Below are positions 27,109-38,792 of a DNA stretch of 64,000 nucleotides, in pieces; position 1 is the stretch's first letter; every line of letters starts with the position of its first letter. The stretch is from Azonexus sp. (lineage in GTDB: Bacteria; Pseudomonadota; Gammaproteobacteria; Burkholderiales; Rhodocyclaceae): NCBI GenBank assembly GCA_030696345.1, contig JAUYSK010000016.1, positions 310,001 through 374,000 on the forward strand, written 5' to 3'. The position numbers were made by a program, and so were the translations under genes. The notes beneath the pieces are model-generated. The model was not told the origin of the DNA. It worked only from the letters and a program-made list of their open reading frames with translations, and did no database searches.

Positions 27109-27919
27109 CCTGCGCGACTGCGCCGACTGGATCAAGCAGGCTGACGGCCTGTTGATCACCGCCGGCGCCGGTATGGGCATCGACTCCGGCCTGCCCGATT
27201 TTCGCGGCCCCGGAGGATTCTGGGCAGTCTATCCCGCACTCGGCAAGGCGCGGATTGCCTTCGAGTCGATCGCCAATCCCGCCGCGTTTGAACGCGATCC
27301 CCGCATGGCCTGGGGTTTCTACGGCCATCGCCTCGACCTCTATCGCAAAACCACGCCGCACCCCGGTTTCGGCATCTTGCTTGAGCTGGCTGAAAACATG
27401 AAACACGGCGCCTGGGCTTTCACCAGCAATGTCGATGGCCATTTCCAGAAAGCCGGATTTGCCAGCAACCGGGTCTGCGAGATTCACGGCTCCATTCACC
27501 ACCTGCAATGTATCGCCGGTTGCAGCCAGCAGATCTGGCCCGCCGCCGATTTCGAACCTCAGGTCGACGCCGATAACTGCCGGCTGCTCAGCGAACTACC
27601 GCATTGCCCGCAATGCGGTCAGATCGCCCGACCAAACATCCTGATGTTCGGCGACTGGGGCTGGATTGAGCGACGAACCGCGCTGCAGCAACAACGCCTG
27701 CAGCAATGGATTGCTGCGGTAGACCGCCTTGTTTGCATAGAAATCGGCGCCGGCGCACAAATCCCGACCGTGCGTTACTTCTCCGAAAATTGCGGCGCCA
27801 AGCTGATCCGGATCAACCCCGGCGAGCCTGAAATTCCCCAAAATATATCTGCCTTCGCCATCGCCGAGCCGGGGCTGGCAGGGATACAGCAACTCAAACA
27901 AGCACTCGCCGAGAGCTGA
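27101..27919 (+). CDS. SIR2-family NAD-dependent protein deacylase
   Basis: Sirtuin-like protein of 272 residues. The NAD-binding motif ITAGAGMGIDSGLPDFRG is at 19-36, FTSNVDGHFQKAG (108-120) carries the usual Asn and Asp, and the candidate catalytic base is His129 in EIHGS. A zinc site is suggested by Cys137, Cys141, Cys169 and Cys172. The IDSGLPDFRGPGGFW start is the diverged pattern of class M-like or U-like bacterial sirtuins, so deacetylation versus another NAD-dependent reaction is open. It ends the gshAB-apbE operon. Confidence 0.88.
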   Translation: MPDLRDCADWIKQADGLLITAGAGMGIDSGLPDFRGPGGFWAVYPALGKARIAFESIANPAAFERDPRMAWGFYGHRLDLYRKTTPHPGFGILLELAENMKHGAWAFTSNVDGHFQKAGFASNRVCEIHGSIHHLQCIAGCSQQIWPAADFEPQVDADNCRLLSELPHCPQCGQIARPNILMFGDWGWIERRTALQQQRLQQWIAAVDRLVCIEIGAGAQIPTVRYFSENCGAKLIRINPGEPEIPQNISAFAIAEPGLAGIQQLKQALAES

Positions 27920-27925
27920 CTCCGG

Positions 27926-28378
27926 CTACTCCGGCGTTCGCGAATCAATACTGATCGTCACCGGGCCGTCGTTGATCAGGCTGACCTCCATATCGGCCCC
28001 GAAAATCCCGGTCGGCACGGGCTTACCCAGTTCCACCGAGAGCTTCTCGGCAAAGCGCACAAACAGCGGCTGCGACACATCGCCGCGTGCCGCCCGGCTC
28101 CAAGACGGCCGATTGCCCTTCTTTACCGAGGCATACAACGTGAATTGTGAAACCGCGAGAATCTCGCCCCCCGCCTCCTGAACGCTACGATTCATGACCC
28201 CGCTCTCATCGGCAAATAGACGCATGCGGACGATCTTGCCCGCCATCCACTCAAGATCGGCGTCAGTATCAGCTTCCTCAAAACCCGCCAGCACCAGCAA
28301 GCCATGGCCGATTTTTCCGCAAATATGGCCGTCTACCGCAACCGATGCCTGTTTTACCCGCTGAACGACAACTCGCAT
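27926..28378 (-). CDS. dtd: D-aminoacyl-tRNA deacylase
   Basis: Proofreading enzyme of 150 residues that hydrolyses D-aminoacyl-tRNA. The family signatures are present: MRVVVQRVKQASVAVDG at the start, SQFTLYA near residue 80 and the C-terminal NDGPVT motif that forms the chiral-selective pocket with the Gly-Pro pair. Convergent with the SIR2 gene and 72 bp downstream of gyrB, from which it is separated by a terminator. Confidence 0.96.
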   Translation of the reverse strand: MRVVVQRVKQASVAVDGHICGKIGHGLLVLAGFEEADTDADLEWMAGKIVRMRLFADESGVMNRSVQEAGGEILAVSQFTLYASVKKGNRPSWSRAARGDVSQPLFVRFAEKLSVELGKPVPTGIFGADMEVSLINDGPVTISIDSRTPE

Positions 28379-28401
28379 GAGAAACGCACTCCTTGAATGT
28401 G

Positions 28402-28425
28402 AAAAGGCTCCTTTCGGAGCCTTTT
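28402..28425 (-). terminator. Intrinsic terminator downstream of gyrB
   Basis: Perfect 10-bp stem AAAAGGCTCC / GGAGCCTTTT with a 4-base loop. On the minus strand the stem ends in TTTT and lies about 25 bases past the gyrB stop, so it should end the gyrB transcript ahead of dtd. Confidence 0.85.
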
Positions 28426-28430
28426 GAATA

Positions 28431-32097
<3,667 letters not shown>

Positions 32098-32307
32098 AAA
32101 TTAAATTCCTTTATAGACTATATCGGGAACAATTCTGTGGATAAAAACATAAATTCTTTTATATTCAGAATGTTGAATCATAAATTTCGCTCTGAAGAAA
32201 GCTCTGGATTGCTTGTGGACGAATTCTGGACAATTTTCCCACAAAGCGGGAATCCCCATATGACTCACAAAGCATAAACAGCTTTTCCACAGAGTTATCA
32301 ACAGCGT
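32098..32307. other. dnaA-dnaN intergenic region with DnaA boxes (oriC candidate)
   Basis: 210-bp gap. One perfect DnaA box (TTATCCACA on the minus strand) is at 32136-32144. One-mismatch boxes TTTTCCACA (32283-32291) and TTATCAACA (32295-32303) lie next to the dnaA stop, and weaker ones at 32214-32222 and 32235-32243. By hand count 32101-32200 is 26% GC, strikingly AT-rich for this genome and suitable for unwinding. Could be part of the origin or dnaN control. Confidence 0.6.
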
Positions 32308-33684
32308 TCATCCTTTCAGAACCTGTAGCAAAACATGCAGGTCGTGATTCAGTTCGTTTTCCTTGAGACGTAACGAGTCGATAGTTTTAACTGCATGGAT
32401 GACCGTGGTGTGATCGCGCCCGCCGAAGGCATCGCCAATTTCCGGATAACTGTGCGAGGTTACTTCACGACATAGCCACATAGCCAACTGGCGTGGCCGG
32501 GCTATCGCCCGCGTGCGCTTTTTCGAGAAAAGCTCGGCAACCTTGATCTTGTAATAGTCGGCGACGGTTTTCTGGATGTTGTCCATACCAACATTGCGAA
32601 CCGAACCGATCAGATCCTTCAAAGCTTCCTTCGCCAAATCCAGCGCGATGACCCGGCCGTGGAAGGATGAATAGGCCAGCACTTTTTTCAGCGCGCCTTC
32701 GAGTTCTCGCACATTCGAGCGCAAATGCTTGGCAATGTAGAAGGCAACCTCGTCATCGAGCAGCATGCCTTCGGCTTCAGCCTTCTTCTTCAAGATGGCG
32801 ACGCGCATTTCAAGTTCTGGCGGTTCGATCTGGACGGTCAAACCCCAGTCGAAACGGGTGACCAGACGATCGTCGAGGCCGTTAATGTCTTTCGGATAGG
32901 TATCGCAAGTGATAATGATCTGCTTGCGAGCCTCGATCAGCGCGTTGAACAGGAAGAAAAACTCCTCCTGTGAGCGGTTCTTGCCATTGAAGAACTGCAC
33001 GTCGTCGAGCAAAAGGACATCAAGTGAGCGATAAAGCCGCTTGAAACTGTCGAAGGATTTCTGCTGGTAGGCCCGCACCACATCCGAGTAATAGTCTTCG
33101 GCATGAACGTAGCGAACAACCTTTTCCGGCGTTTCAGCGAGAATGGTGTTGCCGATGGCGTGAATCAGGTGGGTCTTGCCCAGACCGGCGCCACCATAAA
33201 TAAACAGGGGGTTGTAGGCACCGCCCGGATTGTTGGCAACCTGGATGGCTGCCGCCCTGGCCAGATCGTTGGCCTTGCCGACCACCAGATTGTCGAAGGT
33301 AAATGAGTGGAAAAGTCGCGATTTCTCGTAATTTCCACTTTTCCCCCGGGCCTTCTCCGAAGCCTGACTTTCCTTCGCTGGTTCTGCCTTGGCAGGATTT
33401 TCCGGCGCTGCTTCGGCACGGCTGTGGGTTGCCCTGCCACTACCGATGACGAGAGCGATCGTTACCGGGGCAGAAAAAAAAGTGCGGCCGAGGTCTTCGA
33501 TGCGCGAAAGATAACGGTCGCGGACCCATTTAAGGATGAAACCGTTAGGTGCGATCAGTCGCAACCCATCTTCGAGGGCAGCGCTTTCACCTTCGAGCCG
33601 CAGTGGCTTGATCCAGGTATTGAATTGCTGTGCGGGCAATTCCTGCTCAAAACGCAGCAAACAGGATTCCCAGAAACCGGCCAT
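32308..33684 (-). CDS. dnaA: Chromosomal replication initiator DnaA
   Basis: AAA+ initiator of 458 residues that binds DnaA boxes and opens the origin. Domain I (1-90) is the self-association and DnaB-contact domain, followed by a low-complexity Ala/Glu/Lys linker (about 100-125). The AAA+ core has Walker A GGAGLGKTHL and Walker B VLLLDDVQF; domain IV carries the DNA-binding signature REVTSHSYPEIGDAFGGRDHTTVIHA. Divergent from rpmH and followed by dnaN. Confidence 0.99.
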   Translation of the reverse strand: MAGFWESCLLRFEQELPAQQFNTWIKPLRLEGESAALEDGLRLIAPNGFILKWVRDRYLSRIEDLGRTFFSAPVTIALVIGSGRATHSRAEAAPENPAKAEPAKESQASEKARGKSGNYEKSRLFHSFTFDNLVVGKANDLARAAAIQVANNPGGAYNPLFIYGGAGLGKTHLIHAIGNTILAETPEKVVRYVHAEDYYSDVVRAYQQKSFDSFKRLYRSLDVLLLDDVQFFNGKNRSQEEFFFLFNALIEARKQIIITCDTYPKDINGLDDRLVTRFDWGLTVQIEPPELEMRVAILKKKAEAEGMLLDDEVAFYIAKHLRSNVRELEGALKKVLAYSSFHGRVIALDLAKEALKDLIGSVRNVGMDNIQKTVADYYKIKVAELFSKKRTRAIARPRQLAMWLCREVTSHSYPEIGDAFGGRDHTTVIHAVKTIDSLRLKENELNHDLHVLLQVLKG

Positions 33685-33822
33685 TGAAAACTACACTCCT
33701 CCCCGCCGGCTCAACCAAGCTTGCTGACGGTTTTAGCTATTTGATTTAAAAACTATTTTTATGGAATTCCGGCGATGTCACGACGGCCGGCGAAGGGACG
33801 ATTCTACCCTTCCTGAAACAAG

Positions 33823-33831
33823 TTATCCACA
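33823..33831 (+). promoter_or_regulatory. DnaA box
   Basis: Perfect consensus TTATCCACA between dnaA and rpmH, about 20 bases upstream of the rpmH -35 element; probably used in DnaA-dependent regulation of the divergent genes. Confidence 0.8.
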
Positions 33832-33851
33832 GCTTTGCAAAATAATTGGTC

Positions 33852-33881
33852 TTGACAGCAAAGCATCTATCAATGTCTAAT
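33852..33881 (+). promoter_or_regulatory. Sigma-70-type promoter of rpmH
   Basis: A perfect -35 TTGACA (33852-33857), an 18-bp spacer and a -10 TCTAAT (33876-33881, one mismatch from TATAAT) sit about 35 bases upstream of the rpmH ATG, as expected for a strong ribosomal-protein promoter. Confidence 0.7.
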
Positions 33882-33916
33882 CGCGTGTTTTTCTAAGCAC
33901 ATCAAGGGATTACAAC

Positions 33917-34051
33917 ATGAAACGCACGTATCAACCGTCGGTCGTGCGCCGCAAGCGCACCCATGGCTTCTTGGTTCGTATGCGCACCAAGGGTGGCCGT
34001 GCAGTTATTGCTGCTCGTCGCGCAAAAGGTCGCACACGTCTGGCCGTATAA
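33917..34051 (+). CDS. rpmH: 50S ribosomal protein L34
   Basis: 44-residue basic ribosomal protein. The reading [18 protein letters not shown] with the C-terminal [11 protein letters not shown] is the unmistakable L34 sequence. First gene of the rpmH-rnpA-yidD-yidC-mnmE operon. Confidence 0.99.
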   Translation: MKRTYQPSVVRRKRTHGFLVRMRTKGGRAVIAARRAKGRTRLAV

Positions 34052-34068
34052 GCCGGACGTTGGGCGGG

Positions 34069-34437
34069 GTGAATCAAACCTTCGCCAGACGCTATCGCCT
34101 GACAAAAACGGATGAGTTCTCATCCGTTTTTGGTTTCAGGAAAGCGATTCGTGGCAAATTGCTGATGTTGCATTATCAGCCCCGGCCTGCCGGTGTTGAC
34201 GAAGCGCGTCTTGGCGTGGTCGTTGCTAAAAAACTGCTTAAAAGAGCAGTTGACCGCAACCGGGTCAAGCGAGTCGTTCGCGAGCAGTTCCGCTGTCGGA
34301 GAGCCGGGTTGCCGGCTTATGATCTGATTGTGAGACTGGCTGTGAAGCCGGTTCCACTGGATGCCGGCTTGCTGGCCAGCGATTTTGTCGCGTTGTTGGA
34401 AAAACTGCTGCGGCCTCGGCCGAGGCGGGAAGAATGA
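34069..34437 (+). CDS. rnpA: Ribonuclease P protein component
   Basis: Protein subunit of RNase P that helps the catalytic RNA trim tRNA 5' leaders; 122 residues from the GTG chosen here. The pattern [13 protein letters not shown] starts the protein as in homologues, and the signature [18 protein letters not shown] is intact. The start is uncertain: an in-frame TTG at 34060 would add three residues, and neither has an ideal ribosome-binding site. Overlaps yidD by the ATGA at 34434. Confidence 0.95.
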   Translation: MNQTFARRYRLTKTDEFSSVFGFRKAIRGKLLMLHYQPRPAGVDEARLGVVVAKKLLKRAVDRNRVKRVVREQFRCRRAGLPAYDLIVRLAVKPVPLDAGLLASDFVALLEKLLRPRPRREE

Positions 34438-34646
34438 TGAAACGTTTGTTGATTGGACTGGTTCGGTTCTATCAATATGCGATCAGCCCGTTTTTGGGGC
34501 GACGCTGCCGTTTTTTTCCGACTTGTTCGGAATACACGGTGGAAGCAGTACAGAAACACGGTGCCATGAAAGGTGGCTGGCTCGGGGCAAAACGCCTCTG
34601 CCGCTGTCATCCGTGGCACCCCGGCGGGTACGATCCTGTACCCTGA
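34434..34646 (+). CDS. yidD: Membrane protein insertion efficiency factor YidD
   Basis: 70-residue amphipathic protein that assists YidC-dependent insertion. Family signature [22 protein letters not shown] is seen near residues 13-34, with the conserved cysteines and the C-terminal [13 protein letters not shown]. It overlaps the rnpA stop by 4 nt and precedes yidC in the classical order. Confidence 0.97.
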   Translation: MMKRLLIGLVRFYQYAISPFLGRRCRFFPTCSEYTVEAVQKHGAMKGGWLGAKRLCRCHPWHPGGYDPVP

Positions 34647-34676
34647 TTTGAGAATGTTTGCTTACATAGGCAGTTC

Positions 34677-36338
34677 ATGGACACTCGACGCCTGATACTG
34701 GTTTTGATCTTCACTTTCTCCAGCTTCATGCTGTGGGAAAACTGGCAGAAGTACAACCAGCCGAAACCGGCCGCTGATGCTGTGGCCGTCAACAGTTCTG
34801 CCGGTGCGGCTCCCAAGCCCTCCGCCAGCCTTCAGGCCGGCGGTTCCGTGCCTTCTACCACTGCTGTTCCGCCAACCGGTTCGCCATCGGCACCGACAGC
34901 CGAGACCTTTGTAGTTACGACTGACCTGCTGAAGGCAACCATCTCTGCCCAGGGCGGCGATCTGGTCCAGCTTGAACTACTCAAGTACAAGGAACATGAC
35001 AACAAGGAGCGGAACTTTGTCCTGCTCGACGCCAGGCACCAGTATGTCGCCCAGAGCGGTTTGATCGGCGAAGGCCTGCCGACGCATCGTTCGAGCTTCA
35101 AGCGGGTTGAAGGTGCGACAAGCCTCGCCGAAGGTGCTGCTGAATTGAAGATTCGCCTTGAAGCGGCCACCACAGGTGGCATCAAGGTGGCAAAAGTATT
35201 GACCTTCAAGCGCGGTTCCTACCTGGTTGATGTTTCCTGGGAAATCGTCAACGGTAGCGATAGCGCCTTTGCGCCACATGCCTACTTCCAGTTGCAACGT
35301 GACGATGTGGCGCCGGCTGGCGAAACCGCGATGGTTTCCACCTTTACCGGTCCGGCGGTGTTCACCGATGCCGAGAAATTTCAGAAGATCGATTTCAGCG
35401 CCATCGCCGACAACAAGGCCAAGTTTGCCAAGACGGCTGACAATGGTTGGCTGGCCATGGTCCAGCACTATTTTGTGACGGCCTGGGTGCCGAAAGAAAA
35501 GACCCCGCGCGAGTTCTACATGCGCAAGATTGAAGGCATGAATGCCTATCAAGCCGGCGTCATCGTGCCGATTACCGAAATAGCCCCTGGTGCCAAGGGT
35601 GAGGCAGCAGTAAGTCTCTACGCTGGTCCGCAAGAGCAGTCAGCACTCAAGCTGCTTGCTCCCGGACTTGATCTGGTAGTTGATTACGGCTGGCTGACCG
35701 TCGTAGCCGCACCCATCTTCTGGGCACTGGAAGCCATCCACAAGCTGGTCGGCAACTGGGGCTGGGCGATTGTTGTGCTGACCATCATCATCAAGGCCAT
35801 CTTCTTCCCGCTGTCCGCCGCCTCCTACAAGTCGATGGCCAAGATGCGCATCCTGACGCCGCGTCTGACGCAACTGAAAGAGCGTTTCGGCGACGACAAA
35901 CAGCGCATGAACCAGGAAATGATGAAGATGTACCAGACCGAGAAGGTCAATCCGCTCGGGGGTTGCCTGCCTATCCTCGTCCAGATTCCGGTCTTCATTT
36001 CGCTCTACTGGGTACTGCTTGGTGCCGTCGAAATGCGTGATGCGCCGTGGATTTTGTGGATCAAGGATCTGGCCTCGCCCGACCCGTATTACATTCTGCC
36101 GGTCATCATGATGATTTCCATGTTCATCCAGACCAAGCTGAACCCGACACCACCGGACCCGATTCAGGCCAAGGTGATGATGATGATGCCGCTGATCTTC
36201 GGCGTCATGTTCTTCTGGTTCCCGGCTGGGCTGGTGCTGTACTGGGTGGTCAATAACGTCTTGTCCATCGCCCAGCAGTGGCAGATCACACGCATGATCG
36301 AAAGTGGTAGCAAAGCCGCCAACGACGCCAAAGCGTGA
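34677..36338 (+). CDS. yidC: Membrane protein insertase YidC
   Basis: Inner-membrane insertase of 553 residues, the long Gram-negative form. It starts with the N-terminal anchor [18 protein letters not shown], then a Pro/Ser/Ala-rich linker, the large periplasmic beta domain (about 80-335), and the five-helix insertase core from [21 protein letters not shown] onward, including the cytoplasmic hairpin with [20 protein letters not shown] and the final helix pair ending at WQITRMIE. The stop is followed directly by the mnmE GTG. Confidence 0.98.
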   Translation: MDTRRLILVLIFTFSSFMLWENWQKYNQPKPAADAVAVNSSAGAAPKPSASLQAGGSVPSTTAVPPTGSPSAPTAETFVVTTDLLKATISAQGGDLVQLELLKYKEHDNKERNFVLLDARHQYVAQSGLIGEGLPTHRSSFKRVEGATSLAEGAAELKIRLEAATTGGIKVAKVLTFKRGSYLVDVSWEIVNGSDSAFAPHAYFQLQRDDVAPAGETAMVSTFTGPAVFTDAEKFQKIDFSAIADNKAKFAKTADNGWLAMVQHYFVTAWVPKEKTPREFYMRKIEGMNAYQAGVIVPITEIAPGAKGEAAVSLYAGPQEQSALKLLAPGLDLVVDYGWLTVVAAPIFWALEAIHKLVGNWGWAIVVLTIIIKAIFFPLSAASYKSMAKMRILTPRLTQLKERFGDDKQRMNQEMMKMYQTEKVNPLGGCLPILVQIPVFISLYWVLLGAVEMRDAPWILWIKDLASPDPYYILPVIMMISMFIQTKLNPTPPDPIQAKVMMMMPLIFGVMFFWFPAGLVLYWVVNNVLSIAQQWQITRMIESGSKAANDAKA

Positions 36339-36339
36339 C

Positions 36340-37686
36340 GTGAAGTCAGACACCATCGCCGCCATCGCCACGGCTCCAGGCCGTGGCGGCGTCGGTGTAA
36401 TCCGCATCTCGGGCAGCAATTTGCTGCCCTTTGCTTTTGCGCTGAGCGGCAAGACACCAAAGCCGCGCTACGCCACGCTGGCCGATTTCAAGGCGGCCGA
36501 TAACAGCGCCATCGACAGTGGCCTGTTGCTCTACTTTCCCGATCCCCATTCTTTTACCGGCGAAGATATTATCGAACTGCAGGGCCATGGTGGTCCGGTC
36601 GTCATGCAGATGCTGCTTGCCCGTTGTCTTGATCTTGGCGCGCGGCTGGCCGAACCGGGCGAATTCAGCCGCCGTGCATTTCTCAATGGCAAGCTCGATC
36701 TGGCTCAGGCTGAAGCCGTTGCCGACCTCATCGACGCTTCGACTGCCAGTGCCGCCCGTTCAGCCATTCGTTCGCTGCAAGGCGAATTCTCGAAAGCCAT
36801 CCACAGCCTGACCGACGAATTGATCAACCTGCGCATGCTGGTTGAGGCAACGCTGGATTTTCCCGAAGAAGATATTGATTTCCTCAAGGCCGCGAACGCG
36901 TTTGGTCGTCTGGAAAGCCTGCAATTGCGATTGGCTGAAATCTTTGACCGTGCCGGCCAGGGCAAACTGCTGCAAACAGGCCTGCACGTCGTTCTCGCCG
37001 GTCAGCCTAACGTCGGCAAGTCCTCCCTGCTTAATCGCCTGACTGGCGACGATCTGGCTATCGTCACGCCGGTTGCCGGCACCACGCGCGATGCGCTGCG
37101 GTCGACCATCCAGATTGAAGGAATTCCGCTGCACATCATCGATACCGCTGGTTTGCGGGAAACCGATGACGAAGTCGAGAAGATGGGGATTGAACGCAGC
37201 TGGAAGGAAATTGAACGTTCCGACGTCGTTCTGTTGCTGGTCGATGCCCGTGCCGGTGTGGCCGAAGCGGATCGCGAAATACTCTCCCGGCTGCCAGAAC
37301 GACTGAAGCGCATCACCGTTTACAACAAGATTGATCTCTCCGGTGCCCCAGCCGAGCGCCACGATGAGCCGGAAACGACTGCCATTTCACTTTCGGCACG
37401 TTCTGGTGAAGGCATTGAACTACTGCGCCAGGAACTGCTGCGCATTGCTGGCTGGCATCAGACTGAAGACGTTTTCATTGCTCGAGAACGCCATCTGCGA
37501 GCACTTGCGACAGCTCAGGAACATATTATTGCAGCACGTTCTGTCGCGGAAAGCGTCATACCAGCCCTCGAACTTTTTGCTGAAGAACTTCGTCTGGCCC
37601 AGCAATCACTCGGTGAAATTACCGGTGAATTCACCGCCGATGATCTTTTGGGCGTAATTTTTAGCCGATTCTGCATTGGGAAGTGA
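36340..37686 (+). CDS. mnmE: tRNA uridine-5-carboxymethylaminomethyl synthesis GTPase MnmE
   Basis: GTPase of 448 residues that with MnmG modifies the wobble uridine of several tRNAs. The GTG at 36340 was selected because it gives the family start [24 protein letters not shown], two bases after the yidC stop; an upstream ATG would lie inside yidC. The G domain has GQPNVGKSS near 221-229 and [13 protein letters not shown], with TVYNKIDL for NKxD; the C-terminal FCIGK motif with Cys445 is intact. The gene for MnmG is not adjacent in this window. Confidence 0.98.
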   Translation: MKSDTIAAIATAPGRGGVGVIRISGSNLLPFAFALSGKTPKPRYATLADFKAADNSAIDSGLLLYFPDPHSFTGEDIIELQGHGGPVVMQMLLARCLDLGARLAEPGEFSRRAFLNGKLDLAQAEAVADLIDASTASAARSAIRSLQGEFSKAIHSLTDELINLRMLVEATLDFPEEDIDFLKAANAFGRLESLQLRLAEIFDRAGQGKLLQTGLHVVLAGQPNVGKSSLLNRLTGDDLAIVTPVAGTTRDALRSTIQIEGIPLHIIDTAGLRETDDEVEKMGIERSWKEIERSDVVLLLVDARAGVAEADREILSRLPERLKRITVYNKIDLSGAPAERHDEPETTAISLSARSGEGIELLRQELLRIAGWHQTEDVFIARERHLRALATAQEHIIAARSVAESVIPALELFAEELRLAQQSLGEITGEFTADDLLGVIFSRFCIGK

Positions 37687-37941
37687 CTGCCCTTTTCCAG
37701 TCTGAAAAGCTGTGGGCAAGCTGTCAGTACTTTGTGGGCAAATACTGAATATTCAGTTTCCAAAAAATTGTGCACATTTCATCCACAACTGATTCAGTGG
37801 TTTCTGAAGAGCCTATATTAGATTTTAACTAGTTGAATTAATTATATTTTTTGTGGTTATCAACAGAAGTGTTCCTGATATAGTCTTATTAGTAGATTTA
37901 TCTATAGTTCTTATTAAAGAACCAAGGGAACAGCCAACACC
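37687..37941. other. AT-rich region downstream of mnmE with DnaA-box-like repeats (oriC candidate)
   Basis: 255-bp gap with no gene. It holds two direct copies of TGTGGGCAA (37711-37719 and 37733-37741), TCATCCACA (37779-37787, one mismatch from the DnaA box) and TTATCAACA (37857-37865, one mismatch) overlapping TGTGGTTAT (37852-37860). Counted by hand, 37801-37920 is 24% GC. Box cluster plus an adjacent AT-rich tract is the normal layout of a proteobacterial oriC, and the mnmE-mnmG interval holds the origin in many relatives. Confidence 0.6.
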
Positions 37942-38721
37942 GTGAATTTTGGTCTTGATCCAGGACTGTTAGCCCTGATTTTTTCAGCTTTTGTTGCTGG
38001 AGGAATAGATGCGGTAGTAGGTGGTGGTGGACTGATCCAGATCCCGGCACTGTTTGCTGTACATCCCACAGAATCGGCAGCAACCCTGTTTGGTACCAAC
38101 AAGTGCGCAAGTGTGGTTGGTACGGCCAATGCAACCTGGCGTTACGCCCGACAGGTCAAAATGCCCTGGCGGACCATACTTCCAGCGGCGATTGCGGCGT
38201 TTGCTTTCTCGTATACCGGGGCAGCCGCAGTTGCCTGGTTGCCGAAGGATGCTGTCCGGCCGCTGATTCTGGTTCTGTTGGTAGTTGCTGCGGTATACAC
38301 GCTAAAACGCAAGGATTTCGGCCAGCTCCACCGGCCATCCCATGCCGCCTATCGTGAGTTGGCCTATGCAGTTCTGCTGGGCGGTCTCATTGGCTTCTAC
38401 GACGGATTCTTCGGCCCGGGTACCGGCAGTTTTCTGATTTTTTTGTTTGTCCGTTTTTTTGGCTTTGATTTTCTCCATGCTTCGGCCAGTGCCAAGGTGG
38501 TCAATGTCGCCACCAATCTGGCTGCCCTTACCTATTTTGTCCCCAACGGTTATGTCCTGCCCGTGCTGGCGGCGATAATGGCGGCGGCGAATATCAGCGG
38601 TTCAATGGCGGGAACCTGGCTGGCCCTGAGACATGGCAGCGCTTTTGTCCGCAAGGTTTTTCTGGTCGTGGTTGGTATGCTGATCGTCAAGTTCGCCTGG
38701 GATACATTTACCTTGCTGTAA
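37942..38721 (+). CDS. TSUP (TauE/SafE) family membrane transporter
   Basis: Polytopic inner-membrane protein of 259 residues with about eight hydrophobic helices. The start is GTG at 37942. The family pattern FVAGGIDAVVGGGGLIQIPAL near the N-terminus and GFYDGFFGPGTGSFLIF near residue 150 identify the TSUP family, whose members move sulfite, sulfoacetate or other organic anions; the substrate here is unknown. It stands alone after the origin-like region and 71 bp ahead of the radical SAM gene. Confidence 0.92.
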   Translation: MNFGLDPGLLALIFSAFVAGGIDAVVGGGGLIQIPALFAVHPTESAATLFGTNKCASVVGTANATWRYARQVKMPWRTILPAAIAAFAFSYTGAAAVAWLPKDAVRPLILVLLVVAAVYTLKRKDFGQLHRPSHAAYRELAYAVLLGGLIGFYDGFFGPGTGSFLIFLFVRFFGFDFLHASASAKVVNVATNLAALTYFVPNGYVLPVLAAIMAAANISGSMAGTWLALRHGSAFVRKVFLVVVGMLIVKFAWDTFTLL

Positions 38722-38792
38722 TAGTTTTTCCGGAACTCATTGCCTTGAGCTTTTTCTAATAAAATTCAGCCACTTCGACAGAGGAAAAGTTC

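Larger units (their letters stand above)
33685..33916. other. dnaA-rpmH intergenic region
   Basis: 232-bp divergent control region. It contains one perfect DnaA box TTATCCACA at 33823-33831 and the rpmH promoter. An AT-rich patch lies around 33733-33765 on the dnaA side. The single box fits DnaA autoregulation; the number of boxes is low for a full origin, but a part of oriC cannot be excluded. Confidence 0.55.
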
